Source: CAZUZS01 sp964624795
GTDB taxonomy: Bacteria; Calditrichota; Calditrichia; RBG-13-44-9
Reading direction: 5' to 3'
Length of the DNA: 64,000 bases
NCBI GenBank assembly: GCA_964624795.1
Contig: CAZUZS010000010.1
Location: 1-64,000, forward strand
The notes below the pieces were generated by a model. It saw only the letters and a program-made list of their open reading frames with translations. It was not told where the DNA came from and made no database searches. The position numbers were made by a program, and so were the translations under genes. Positions 11,001 to 16,994 of this stretch are shown here, one piece after another; position 1 is the stretch's first letter; each line of letters begins with the position of its first letter.

Positions 11001-12375
11001 CCAAAAAAATAATTATGGAGAAGCGATAATCAGGCTGAATCGGATTATTGAACCCCGTCCTGATTTTTCGCGGGCATATCACTTATTGGGTCGTATTTCA
11101 TTCAACTTAGGCGAACCTGAAGATGCCCTCTCTTTTTTCAAGATTGCCATCGAGAAAGATCCCTCATTCATTGCTGCCCAGCATGAATATGGAAAGTGCC
11201 TGGCAAGGTTGAATCGAATTGACGAAGCAAGGCAGGCCTTTGCAACGATTCTAAAAAATCATCCGGATGATGTGGAGTCGCGGAAGCTCCTGGAAAATTT
11301 GGCAGGGAATGTGGAAAACAAAATGATTCCCGACGAAAATACAAATCATGACCGTGACTTGAATGCCGCAGATCCGGAATTCCTGAAAACACGATACCGG
11401 CAATTGCGGGACCAGGGGAAATCCGACGAATTCATAAAGGCACTTGCAGACTACCTCTCCGCTCAGCCAAAAGATTCCGAGGCGTTAAATGAAATGGGTG
11501 CCGTTTGTTTCCGGAACCGGCAGCCAGAGCTGGCCATACGATATTTCGAGAAGGCGGTTTCCAACAATGGCACTCACCCCGAACATTTGAAAAACCTGGC
11601 GGATGCTTATCTCTCGCAGGAAAGATTTGAGCAGGGTATAACGATCTTGCTGCAACTTATGAAGCAATTTCCGCACGATTTTGAAGCTCACGAGAAACTT
11701 GCCAATCTTTATTTTGAAGATGGAGACGCCAATACGGCAAGGGATATTATCTCACGCTACCTGGCGAAAAATATCGAAGATTCGTACGCCAGATCAGTCT
11801 ACGATCTAATGGAAGATCCCAGCATTTATGTTGCCTTTCAATTGATTAATTCAGGAAGATTAAATGAGGCCGAGGAAGTGCTAAGAAAGGTTCTGCTGCA
11901 AAATCCGAGTTCTCTCCACGCCAAACTTGGGCTTGGTTCAATTCTCTTCGCAAATGAAAATTTCGAGGAAGCGGAAGCAACCTACCGGGAGATATTGGAA
12001 GATTTTCCGGAAAATGAAGAAGCGATCTATTATCTTGCAAAAATCCACCTGATTGAAAATAAATATGATGAACTCGAGGACCATTTTAAGCAATTTGAGG
12101 GCCTGTTGAAGGATTCGCAGAATCTCCAAAAAATCTGGATCGAGTCGCTTTTGAAACAGGAACAGATTGAAGAAGCATCGAGTGAAGTGGAAAAATATCT
12201 TCGAAAGTACCCGGACGACCCGGAAGCACTACTTATATCCGGGAACCTTTTTTACGAGCAGGGTGCTCCGGGAAAGGCCAGGCAGCAATATGTCAAAGCA
12301 TTAAAACTTGATCCCGACAACGAGTTGATAAAAGAAAACCTGCAATTTTTGACCGGAGCCCAGGAAGCCGGATAG
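5089..12375 (+). CDS. giant multidomain sulfotransferase/glycosyltransferase/methyltransferase with TPR repeats
   Basis: A 2428-residue protein in one uninterrupted frame; ATG preceded by TTGGAGT. Domains in approximate residue order: sulfotransferase-like 1-240 (P-loop GMHRSGTSM, later WGWKDPR and ALRNPAEVAFSL); GT2 288-555 (SIIIPVYDQ, LNNDTEP near 380); TPR 600-735; four-Cys zinc ribbon 762-788 (CPIC, CPAC); class I methyltransferase 833-950 (VDFGCGEGEYG); second GT2 1002-1255 (SIIIPLFNK, LNNDTEP near 1090); GT9/heptosyltransferase-like region 1302-1570 (HFGGVGDALLLL, GADSWAKTMAGLA); a second, more canonical GT9 region 1600-1867 (WREGGIGDVLMALP, STDSGPVQLAAA); long TPR array 1960-2425. It should build and decorate a glycan, possibly on a protein held by the TPRs. 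Whether it adds sulfate rests on one fold-level match. No signal peptide. Last gene of the operon. Confidence 0.85.
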   Translation: MPVCITGMHRSGTSMVARMLNLAGLYLGQSDRIMPAANDNPNGFWEHLDFVQINDEILSFFGGSWDKIPQLPEDWTSAPLLYSIRKKASDLIKEMSLISPWGWKDPRNSITYPFWKILVPEMKVVFALRNPAEVAFSLQRRNGFSLEYGLNLWYEYNKLLLSATEPAQRIITHYDAYFQDSKAELTRLLVWLNWQADEKQIAEACSALAANLRHHQHASTTVLDSKQFGHVLELYQSLSEEAAHRDNRLNKMHNSKRKEPANFAFSFPGETNRISEENCLAPNDSPQHKPVVSIIIPVYDQLDFTRSCLAKLVQNTGDQFSYEVILVNNGSDNETSAYLNSVAESEASFNLVANSANLGFSRGCNIGAEHARGKYLVFLNNDTEPQTGWLENLIRPFQADEKVGIAGAKLLYADGTIQHAGIGFLPLDRAISLGNYGLILVAPDHEYRFAPADAPEVNEFKEIDMVTGACLAVSAENFRNVGGFDEGYLNGCEDADLCLRIRDLALKVVYNPEAVLIHHERKSKIRYENLLPNLGRFFMLWGHRFDATWRFIPNYSALDTALSESGRVAYDEIAKREISIENQLFENIGKEVQNNEAVAESDASLEKYLQFLNEFPHHAMAHNELAVLCYQTGRIAESVHHLQIAYRLDNENLNIKKNLADLYLQLNFPAEAIKIYNQILGANPDDIEVLSVLAALSEQFQDFDTAMQLLQRLEKIDPDNDVWKQKIIQITGQSKPESEAQESRAKETSPMIDIIDQYDLQKCPICEAPTPLVLLKHQHKYYQCPACRSIFTPQIDSSILRTENNGNGGRHEEGSDHIRLNRLRLVSKEKIKKMVDFGCGEGEYGQFVKEQGIACINIDQDTEIQLPELQEKSVDAINMVEVIEHIIRPEALFREFNRVLKRSGVVYIESSFYEDQEPKAWSYLDPRIGHCLIHTPKSISLLAKNTGFSLQKINSNCYAFAKIHDLADGRQDSHIPKTKKHTQKEALDSKQGKMIDKNGNFHASIIIPLFNKVEYTRKCIEAIYQNTGSEISFEVILVDNASSDGTKKYLAEAKQRYPNLKFIRNEKNLKFARACNQGAKMAKGRYLVFLNNDTEPESGWLRNAISRFAEDEKIGIVGSKLLYPDRTIQHCGIEFMENVNPEYRFWPLHRFRTASEDDPSVIHPEEVQAVTGACLFIPRRLFKKVRGFTEDYGMYFEDTDLCFKVRKEGKSICYEPSSVVIHHEGKSSPDQNVIDELNRKAAGIFYRRWAAEMLRIELESKIEKQDQKFLYLKKDLFPEEYNEGDVTKTALELGRLFQAFEPFYAHFGGVGDALLLLSTFYDKKPAQTIVSIASSTNTLRSFFEAFPEISKVYFIPRPENDISHALLRKIFPNLNNCQGMGVAPENEFYEDEWVENIDIFSKYKVTRRPLWIKQFRTEKLEKFQVTIHPRGSVKGMVGSKRNVIDPEQWDDLLRFFKLQEIRPVLLGTPDENSEYPAVHGAIDKRSYNFREQMELIASSDLFVGADSWAKTMAGLASVPTIVFHAVRDADLEGWQDSSDFVFIHPWESICLVENIDEFRGICDVVIPKIRAVRPIESMKKLSPEKKHNKYSKAGNNHFYLWREGGIGDVLMALPTARALKTKYPGCKITFVTLSSNKEIVLANPWVDEFYPAENLFQLKSRVPEIHDLNPVEFGIKPLHQVDAFLRKFGLSLPRQKKEIELQVPSEIKNKVRELVKAKIYPLFGEHAAAKPRIILIHAAKGDRNRTWPGKNWETLINMVLSENHVPVLVGSDSTDPARGVFRFQREGTVDLVNQLSPLEFVALCRMCDLLISTDSGPVQLAAASDIAIAGIYSVVSGQNRLPYRHGILGWNAVAIESGCKFNSCYKLLNDEKHNKKLKARVKEQKATLGELFGKWCPADVKYACMEKLIPAEIVWMKSKSLLEAGKSGNMWKEAAHARKLDRATLPEAKRPVPADQLSKIEKMYDEALSLFQKNNYGEAIIRLNRIIEPRPDFSRAYHLLGRISFNLGEPEDALSFFKIAIEKDPSFIAAQHEYGKCLARLNRIDEARQAFATILKNHPDDVESRKLLENLAGNVENKMIPDENTNHDRDLNAADPEFLKTRYRQLRDQGKSDEFIKALADYLSAQPKDSEALNEMGAVCFRNRQPELAIRYFEKAVSNNGTHPEHLKNLADAYLSQERFEQGITILLQLMKQFPHDFEAHEKLANLYFEDGDANTARDIISRYLAKNIEDSYARSVYDLMEDPSIYVAFQLINSGRLNEAEEVLRKVLLQNPSSLHAKLGLGSILFANENFEEAEATYREILEDFPENEEAIYYLAKIHLIENKYDELEDHFKQFEGLLKDSQNLQKIWIESLLKQEQIEEASSEVEKYLRKYPDDPEALLISGNLFYEQGAPGKARQQYVKALKLDPDNELIKENLQFLTGAQEAG

Positions 12376-12550
12376 CAGTAAGACATTTTTTAGAGCAAGT
12401 AGTCCGGTAGGAAAATTTCGGATACGCAACTTCTACACACGGCTTGAATTCCTAACTGGAATAATTCTACCTGAAGCCCCTTCAGCACCAGGAAAAACCA
12501 ACAATTATTTCATCGATAGCCGTTTTCTTCACTTTCAATTAAAATAATCC

Positions 12551-12579
12551 TTGATTTGAAAAATCATTTATTTTATAAT
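12551..12579 (+). promoter_or_regulatory. promoter for the DHH phosphoesterase gene
   Basis: TTGATT (12551-12556), 17 bases, then a consensus TATAAT (12574-12579), 70 bases before the ATG at 12649. The rest of the 273-base gap 12376-12648 is AT-rich and holds a short CTGAAG-CCC-CTTCAG hairpin at 12471-12485 without a following T-run. Confidence 0.55.
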
Positions 12580-12648
12580 TTTCATCTTTTTTACTACTCC
12601 TTGTTTACGTTATTTTTTATTATGATGAGGTAATTTTTGGAGATTTGA

Positions 12649-13611
12649 ATGGTCGAAAAGATACGAAAAATCCTTAAATTTTTAAAATCTGCTGACAATT
12701 TCCTGATTACAGCGCACATGAATGCCGACGGCGATGCCTACGCTTCCGTTTTGGCCATGGCTTACCTGTTGGATCAGTGGCAAAAAAAATACCGGGTAAT
12801 CATTCATGATGAACAAGTGGAATCCAAATATCAGTACCTGTGGGGATTCGACAAAATTCGGACGTATAATTCTGCCGGCAAGCAGTCTTTCGATGCGGCA
12901 GTCGTGCTGGACGTTCCGAGCTTAAGTCGCATGGGTGATCCGGCGAAATTGCTGCCCAGGAAGGATTTCTGCGTTAAAATTGATCACCACCCGGTTGAGG
13001 ACGACTTTGCATCTTTCAATCTGGTAAAAATTGATGCCAGCTCCACCTGCCAGCTCGTTTATGAAATTGTTTCGCGAAGCGGAATTCAATTAAGTGACGC
13101 ACTTGCTAACCTGCTTTTCACCGGAATAATGTACGATACCGGCAGATTTTCATTTTCCAATACATCTCGTCGAGATTTTCAAATCGCCGCAAACCTGCTG
13201 CGTTTTGATGTGAAACCAAGCTGCATTGCCAACCGCCTGTTCTATAACAATTCGCTGGAATCGATGAAAACCATTGGCTACGGTCTGGCCAATATGCAAT
13301 CATTCCTTGATGGCGGGCTGGTTGTTATCTACCTGCCCCTGGATATTATGCAGAAGAACAATCATGCGCAAATCGAAGAATTGGCAAACTATAGCGTAGC
13401 AATCGAAGGTGTTGAAGTGGGTGCTTTTGTCAGGCAGGTTGAGGCCGGTTTTTTCAAAGTGAGCTTTCGTTCCAAGGGGCGAATTAATGTGAATCAGATT
13501 GCCAAAAAATTTGGCGGTGGGGGACACCTGCACGCGGCAGGCTGCCGGTTTACCGGAAATTTTGACGATCTGCGAGAGAAGCTCATAGAAGAAGTTGCCA
13601 AATATCTCTGA
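12649..13611 (+). CDS. nrnA: DHH/DHHA1 phosphoesterase, NrnA-like
   Basis: 320 residues. The N terminus carries the DHH motif I variant HMNADGDAYAS (usually DPDGD), then VLDVPSLSRMGD, the signature IDHHPVEDDF (Asp112-His113-His114) and the nucleotide-binding DHHA1 segment GGGGHLHAAG near residue 289. This set and length fit the NrnA group, which degrades 2-5-nt RNA oligomers and removes the 3'-phosphate of pAp, the by-product of PAPS-dependent sulfation. pAp recycling would suit the upstream sulfotransferase domain, but a promoter separates the two and NrnA is widespread, so that link is inference. Cytoplasmic. The NUDIX gene follows closely. Confidence 0.85.
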   Translation: MVEKIRKILKFLKSADNFLITAHMNADGDAYASVLAMAYLLDQWQKKYRVIIHDEQVESKYQYLWGFDKIRTYNSAGKQSFDAAVVLDVPSLSRMGDPAKLLPRKDFCVKIDHHPVEDDFASFNLVKIDASSTCQLVYEIVSRSGIQLSDALANLLFTGIMYDTGRFSFSNTSRRDFQIAANLLRFDVKPSCIANRLFYNNSLESMKTIGYGLANMQSFLDGGLVVIYLPLDIMQKNNHAQIEELANYSVAIEGVEVGAFVRQVEAGFFKVSFRSKGRINVNQIAKKFGGGGHLHAAGCRFTGNFDDLREKLIEEVAKYL

Positions 13612-13675
13612 TTACCAAGATGAGACAGAGAAATTTGCCGTAGCAAATCCCGACACCCGCAAAAGCGAAAATGAA

Positions 13676-14092
13676 ATGCCTAAACAAAACGATAATATCA
13701 TCCCGGTTCTGGCTGCCATCATATTGAATGAAAAGGGACAGGTGTTGTTGGCGCAGCGAAAACCGGGCCTCTCGCAGGCATTGAAATGGGAATTCCCCGG
13801 CGGTAAGCTGAAGGCTGGCGAAACGCCTGCGGATTGCCTGAAGCGGGAAATCCGCGAGGAACTCGGGCTCGAAATCGAAATACGACGAATTTTCGGAGCG
13901 GTGAATCATTCCTATTCTGATAAAAACATTGTGCTGATTGCATATTTTGCAGAACTCATTTCAGGTGATATGCGTTTGAAGGATCATCAGCAGGTAAAGT
14001 GGGTGGATATTGACGATCTAAATGAATATGAGCTTTCGCCTGCCGATATTCCGTTTGTTGATTTGCTGGTAAGTCAGTGGGCCAAAGATTAA
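13676..14092 (+). CDS. NUDIX hydrolase, MutT-like (8-oxo-dGTP diphosphatase family)
   Basis: 138 residues from the ATG at 13676. A longer frame could start at a TTG inside the preceding gene (13595), but that adds 27 residues without fold. The Nudix box G-x5-E-x7-REUxEExGU is intact: GGKLKAGETPADCLKREIRE followed by ELGLEI. The N-terminal strand AAIILNEKGQVLLAQRKPG and the length fit the MutT/NUDIX (d)NTP pyrophosphatases that hydrolyse oxidised nucleotides such as 8-oxo-dGTP. Neither chosen start has a strong ribosome site, so translation may be coupled to the DHH gene upstream. Substrate specificity cannot be read from sequence alone. Confidence 0.85.
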   Translation: MPKQNDNIIPVLAAIILNEKGQVLLAQRKPGLSQALKWEFPGGKLKAGETPADCLKREIREELGLEIEIRRIFGAVNHSYSDKNIVLIAYFAELISGDMRLKDHQQVKWVDIDDLNEYELSPADIPFVDLLVSQWAKD

Positions 14093-14106
14093 ACCGCGGT
14101 GAGTCG

Positions 14107-14778
14107 ATGCCACCAAAAATGGTTCAAATTCATCCAAGAGTAAAAGATATGCTGGTTGCGGGAATTATCCGGTTTTCAGGTGTTAAATGCCGGCAGCACA
14201 TTTCCTCTCAATGGGAGGAAATTGCTGAATTGGAAAGAGAGTATAAAACGCGGTATCCAAATCCATCCGCTGCTCTCGATCAGTTGCGTCCGGCCAGGAC
14301 ACTTTATCGGGCTGCCGGAATGGAGCCAACCAGGATACGCCCTTCATCTGAAGCTCTTTTCCGAAGGGTAGTAAAGGGAAAGGCGTTGTACCGCATCAAT
14401 TCCATAGTGGATGTTTGCAACTACTGTTCGTTAGCATTTTTTCTTCCGATTGGCCTGTACGATTTGGATAAGATAAAGGGTGAAATAGAAATCCGGTTGG
14501 GGACCGAAGGGGAACAGTACCAGGGAATCGGGAAGGACATGATTCACCTGGGGAACCGGCTGACACTGGCGGATGACGACGGGCCGTTCGGAAATCCAAG
14601 TGCCGACAGCCTGCGCAGCTCAATTGAATTAAAAAGCCAGAATGTACTGATGGTGATATTTGCGCCGGCTGGCTATTCAATTGAAATAATGAATGCACAT
14701 CTGATTTTTGCGAAAGAAACCATGCTGAAATACCACCTTGAAGCCATCTGTGATGGCCTCGAGATTTTACCGGGATGA
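14107..14778 (+). CDS. free-standing B3/B4 tRNA-binding-domain protein
   Basis: About 223 residues. The whole length corresponds to the B3/B4 domain normally embedded in the beta subunit of phenylalanyl-tRNA synthetase: IHPRVKDMLVAGIIRFSGVK at the start, then RTLYRAAGMEPTRIRPSSEA, RINSIVDVCNYCSLAFFLPI and the glycine-rich DDDGPFGNP segment. Stand-alone relatives are thought to edit mischarged tRNA or amino-acid-like substrates, but function is not established. ATG at 14107 is taken as start (weak GGTGAG just upstream); a GTG at 14077 overlaps the NUDIX gene. It follows the NUDIX gene directly, so these small quality-control enzymes may be co-expressed. No signal peptide or membrane segment. 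Confidence 0.75.
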   Translation: MPPKMVQIHPRVKDMLVAGIIRFSGVKCRQHISSQWEEIAELEREYKTRYPNPSAALDQLRPARTLYRAAGMEPTRIRPSSEALFRRVVKGKALYRINSIVDVCNYCSLAFFLPIGLYDLDKIKGEIEIRLGTEGEQYQGIGKDMIHLGNRLTLADDDGPFGNPSADSLRSSIELKSQNVLMVIFAPAGYSIEIMNAHLIFAKETMLKYHLEAICDGLEILPG

Positions 14779-14938
14779 GCAGCATTAACAGGGTTTTGCA
14801 TTCATACCCGGTTCAGTTGAAAACAGGATTGAATAGCGGCAAATAATTGTTTCTAATAGAATAATATAAATCAGTATTTTGTCATCGCATCAGGATCCAA
14901 CGAATTCTCCTGGTTGCCATGCGAAGAGTTCATACGAA

Positions 14939-15271
14939 ATGAGTGAGAAAATCATGTTCCGGATTTCAGATAAAGCAAAGCTTCAGTTAAAAGATATTAT
15001 GGAGCGCGAAGGTTGGGTCGATTTTGGGCTTAGAATAAGTGCCAAAGGCGGCGGATGTTCGGCGCTTGCATACACCGTTGGCTTTCAGGAAACGGCCATG
15101 GAAAATGACAAAATCCTCGAAGTCAACGACATAAAAATATATGTTGATCCGTATAGCGTTTCCAGGCTGCAAGATATCGAACTGGACTTTCTGGATGGAA
15201 TGGGGAAAACAGGTTTCATCTTCAGAAATCGCTCATCGGCCTGCAATGGCGGTTGCGGCAATTTCCAATAA
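14939..15271 (+). CDS. iron-sulfur cluster assembly accessory protein, IscA/HesB-like
   Basis: 110 residues from ATG 14939, with GAAGAG ten bases upstream; a TTG 60 bases earlier would add an unstructured tail. MFRISDKAKLQLKDI begins the A-type carrier fold, and AKGGGCSALAYTVGF holds the first ligand, Cys40. The C-terminal pair is unusual: the family's C-x-C (CGCG) is here Cys102-x3-Cys106 (ACNGGCGNF). A-type carriers hold and hand on Fe-S clusters or iron through these three cysteines, so function is plausible with altered spacing. The gene is isolated: no other isc/suf genes are in the window. The frame ends 36 bases before the convergent GAF/GGDEF gene. Confidence 0.8.
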   Translation: MSEKIMFRISDKAKLQLKDIMEREGWVDFGLRISAKGGGCSALAYTVGFQETAMENDKILEVNDIKIYVDPYSVSRLQDIELDFLDGMGKTGFIFRNRSSACNGGCGNFQ

Positions 15272-15307
15272 TATCCGGCTTGCCGTAAATAGTGGCTATT
15301 TCATATG

Positions 15308-16408
15308 TTAGTCTTCGGCCATCGCAATGGTGCGGGGAAGATTCTTTTTTGCCTGTAAAAGTGCGCGCTCCGCTAATTCAATCAGTACTTTGGGTTCGAT
15401 GGTATCCTGCGGGTATCCGGCAATGCCCATTGGAAAGCGCGGTTCGGGTTCCTCCAAATCACCATTTAGCTCAAAGGCCATATTTTCGAAGGCTTTCTTC
15501 AATTTCAGGGCCACCTCGTACGCCGCCTGCCTTCCTGTTTCGGGGAGGATGAGCAAAAATTTTGCGGTGGAAAAATGGACGCAAATATCGCTGCTGCGAG
15601 TTAGCTCCTTTAATAATACACCGGCTTTTCTCAGTACATCATTAATGGAATCCGGCCCGGTATGCGTGACCAAATTCTTGAAATTCTCAATCTCGATAAA
15701 TATGAGCGAAAGCTCCCGCTGGTATCGCTGCGCCCTCTTAAACTCAATCGGGAAATGATCCGCATAGAATAGCCAATTGTAAAGATGAGTCACCTCGTCC
15801 ACATAGCTTTTCGTATTCAGCAGCTCAATTTTCCGGGCATTCATGAGAGAATTGCCAAGTTCGTTTTGCAAATTGGGAAGAACGGATCTTTCCACATCAG
15901 AGAAGCCGTTTTTAACAACTTTTCTAAGTTTCATTACGCCAACGCCGTTCTGGTCCCGGTCGAGAATGGGAAGATAGTACAAGCTACCCTGGATATTTTT
16001 GGTCAGCCCATAGTAGGTAAATCCTCTTAAAACGGAAGCATCAGGTATATAGACCGCTTGCTTGTTAACAAATACCTTTCCTGCCAATCCTTCATTCGGT
16101 CTGTAAAACATCTCTCTTAGTTTGCGCTTGGGCAATCCGAACGAGTGATGAATAGTGAGGAGGTCCGAATTATCATTTTGCAGGATCAGAGAAAATTCAT
16201 CGATGTCAAAACCTTTATGGAGAATTGTATCAAGCGATTTGAAGAATTGCTTGATACCGCCTGTTGTGTTCAATTTTCTGATGGAATCAAAAAGGAGAAA
16301 ATATTCCTTTGCCTGTTGTGCCAGGAACTGATTCAGATTTTCGATTTCAGAAAACCGGACCTCCAACTCGGTGAACTTCTTTTCTATTTCAGTTAAGGAA
16401 TTTGACAT
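15308..16408 (-). CDS. GAF domain plus degenerate GGDEF domain protein
   Basis: 366 residues. An N-terminal coiled-coil-like region (1-40) precedes a GAF domain at about 45-195 (EGLAGKVFVNKQAVYIPDAS, then YLPILDRDQNGVGVMKLRKV). A GGDEF-type fold follows at about 205-360: DEVTHLYNWLFYADHF corresponds to the D-x-LT-x-LYN opening of diguanylate cyclases and IFIEIENFK to the metal-binding strand. The GG(D/E)EF loop itself reads STAKF, so cyclic-di-GMP synthesis is very unlikely. It may be a GTP- or effector-binding regulatory remnant, with the GAF part sensing a small ligand. Cytoplasmic, no membrane segments. It is transcribed away from the tRNA/SRP unit, convergent with the IscA-like gene. Confidence 0.75.
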   Translation of the reverse strand: MSNSLTEIEKKFTELEVRFSEIENLNQFLAQQAKEYFLLFDSIRKLNTTGGIKQFFKSLDTILHKGFDIDEFSLILQNDNSDLLTIHHSFGLPKRKLREMFYRPNEGLAGKVFVNKQAVYIPDASVLRGFTYYGLTKNIQGSLYYLPILDRDQNGVGVMKLRKVVKNGFSDVERSVLPNLQNELGNSLMNARKIELLNTKSYVDEVTHLYNWLFYADHFPIEFKRAQRYQRELSLIFIEIENFKNLVTHTGPDSINDVLRKAGVLLKELTRSSDICVHFSTAKFLLILPETGRQAAYEVALKLKKAFENMAFELNGDLEEPEPRFPMGIAGYPQDTIEPKVLIELAERALLQAKKNLPRTIAMAED

Positions 16409-16645
16409 AAAGTCTTCTTATCTCTAATTTCGCTGAAAATAAAATAATTCTATAACAAATGCAATACGCCGGAAAATTTATTCAATTTGCTTTCGTTCCC
16501 AACTTCACCGGGAAACCGGTTCTACTCGATAATTATGAGGCCGCCTGAATTTGCTGCATCGCGATCCGGCAACTTTGCCGTAATCGAATTTAGATATTCG
16601 GAAAGTGTGCGAAAAACATAAACTTACCCCGAAGGAAAAATCAGT

Positions 16646-16674
16646 TTGACTTCGTTAGGCTATTTCCCTAAATT
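16646..16674 (+). promoter_or_regulatory. promoter of the tRNA-Ala/SRP RNA unit
   Basis: TTGACT (16646-16651), exactly 17 bases, TAAATT (16669-16674); transcription would begin near 16681, a few bases ahead of the tRNA at 16690. It is a strong match at both hexamers. Within 16409-16645 I see no gene or clear structure. Confidence 0.6.
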
Positions 16675-16688
16675 TTTGGGCGTCAATT

Positions 16689-16765
<77 letters not shown>

Positions 16766-16775
16766 GATGAAAAGG

Positions 16776-16855
16776 AAAAAGTGGAAAGGAAAAAGGCAAA
16801 AGTCGGCGGCAAACCAATTACATACATTATTTTCGCCTTTTTACTTTCACCTTTT
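16776..16855 (+). repeat. long imperfect hairpin between tRNA-Ala and SRP RNA
   Basis: 16776-16797 and 16835-16855 are imperfect reverse complements: an 8-bp block, one mismatch, 5 bp, a one-base bulge, 2 bp, a mismatch and 4 bp, closing a loop of 37 bases. In RNA it forms a stem of about 19 pairs, suitable as a processing (RNase III-type) site that separates tRNA from SRP RNA, or it is a purine-rich intergenic repeat. No T-run follows, so it is not a typical terminator. Confidence 0.45.
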
Positions 16856-16868
16856 AACTTGAATTTAT

Positions 16869-16962
16869 GCCAGGTCCCACGCAATAGGACAATGCCAAAC
16901 CCCGCCAGGTCCGGAAGGAAGCAACGGTAGGTGTTCGGACTATGTGCCGTGGGGTGCCTGGC
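16869..16962 (+). ncRNA. ffs: signal recognition particle RNA, small bacterial (4.5S) type
   Basis: About 94 nt. The ends are complementary (GCCAGG at 16869 with CCTGGC at 16957-16962; further in CCCACG pairs with CGTGGGG), and the apex holds the invariant Ffh-binding element: CCAGGTCCGGAAGGAAGCA, with the GGAA tetraloop and symmetric loop. It lies directly upstream of dnaX, a placement seen in many bacteria. A T-rich tail (CTTTATTTT) follows the closing stem. Confidence 0.95.
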
Positions 16963-16994
16963 TTTATTTTAAGGAATATTTCTGAGGCTGTCAA

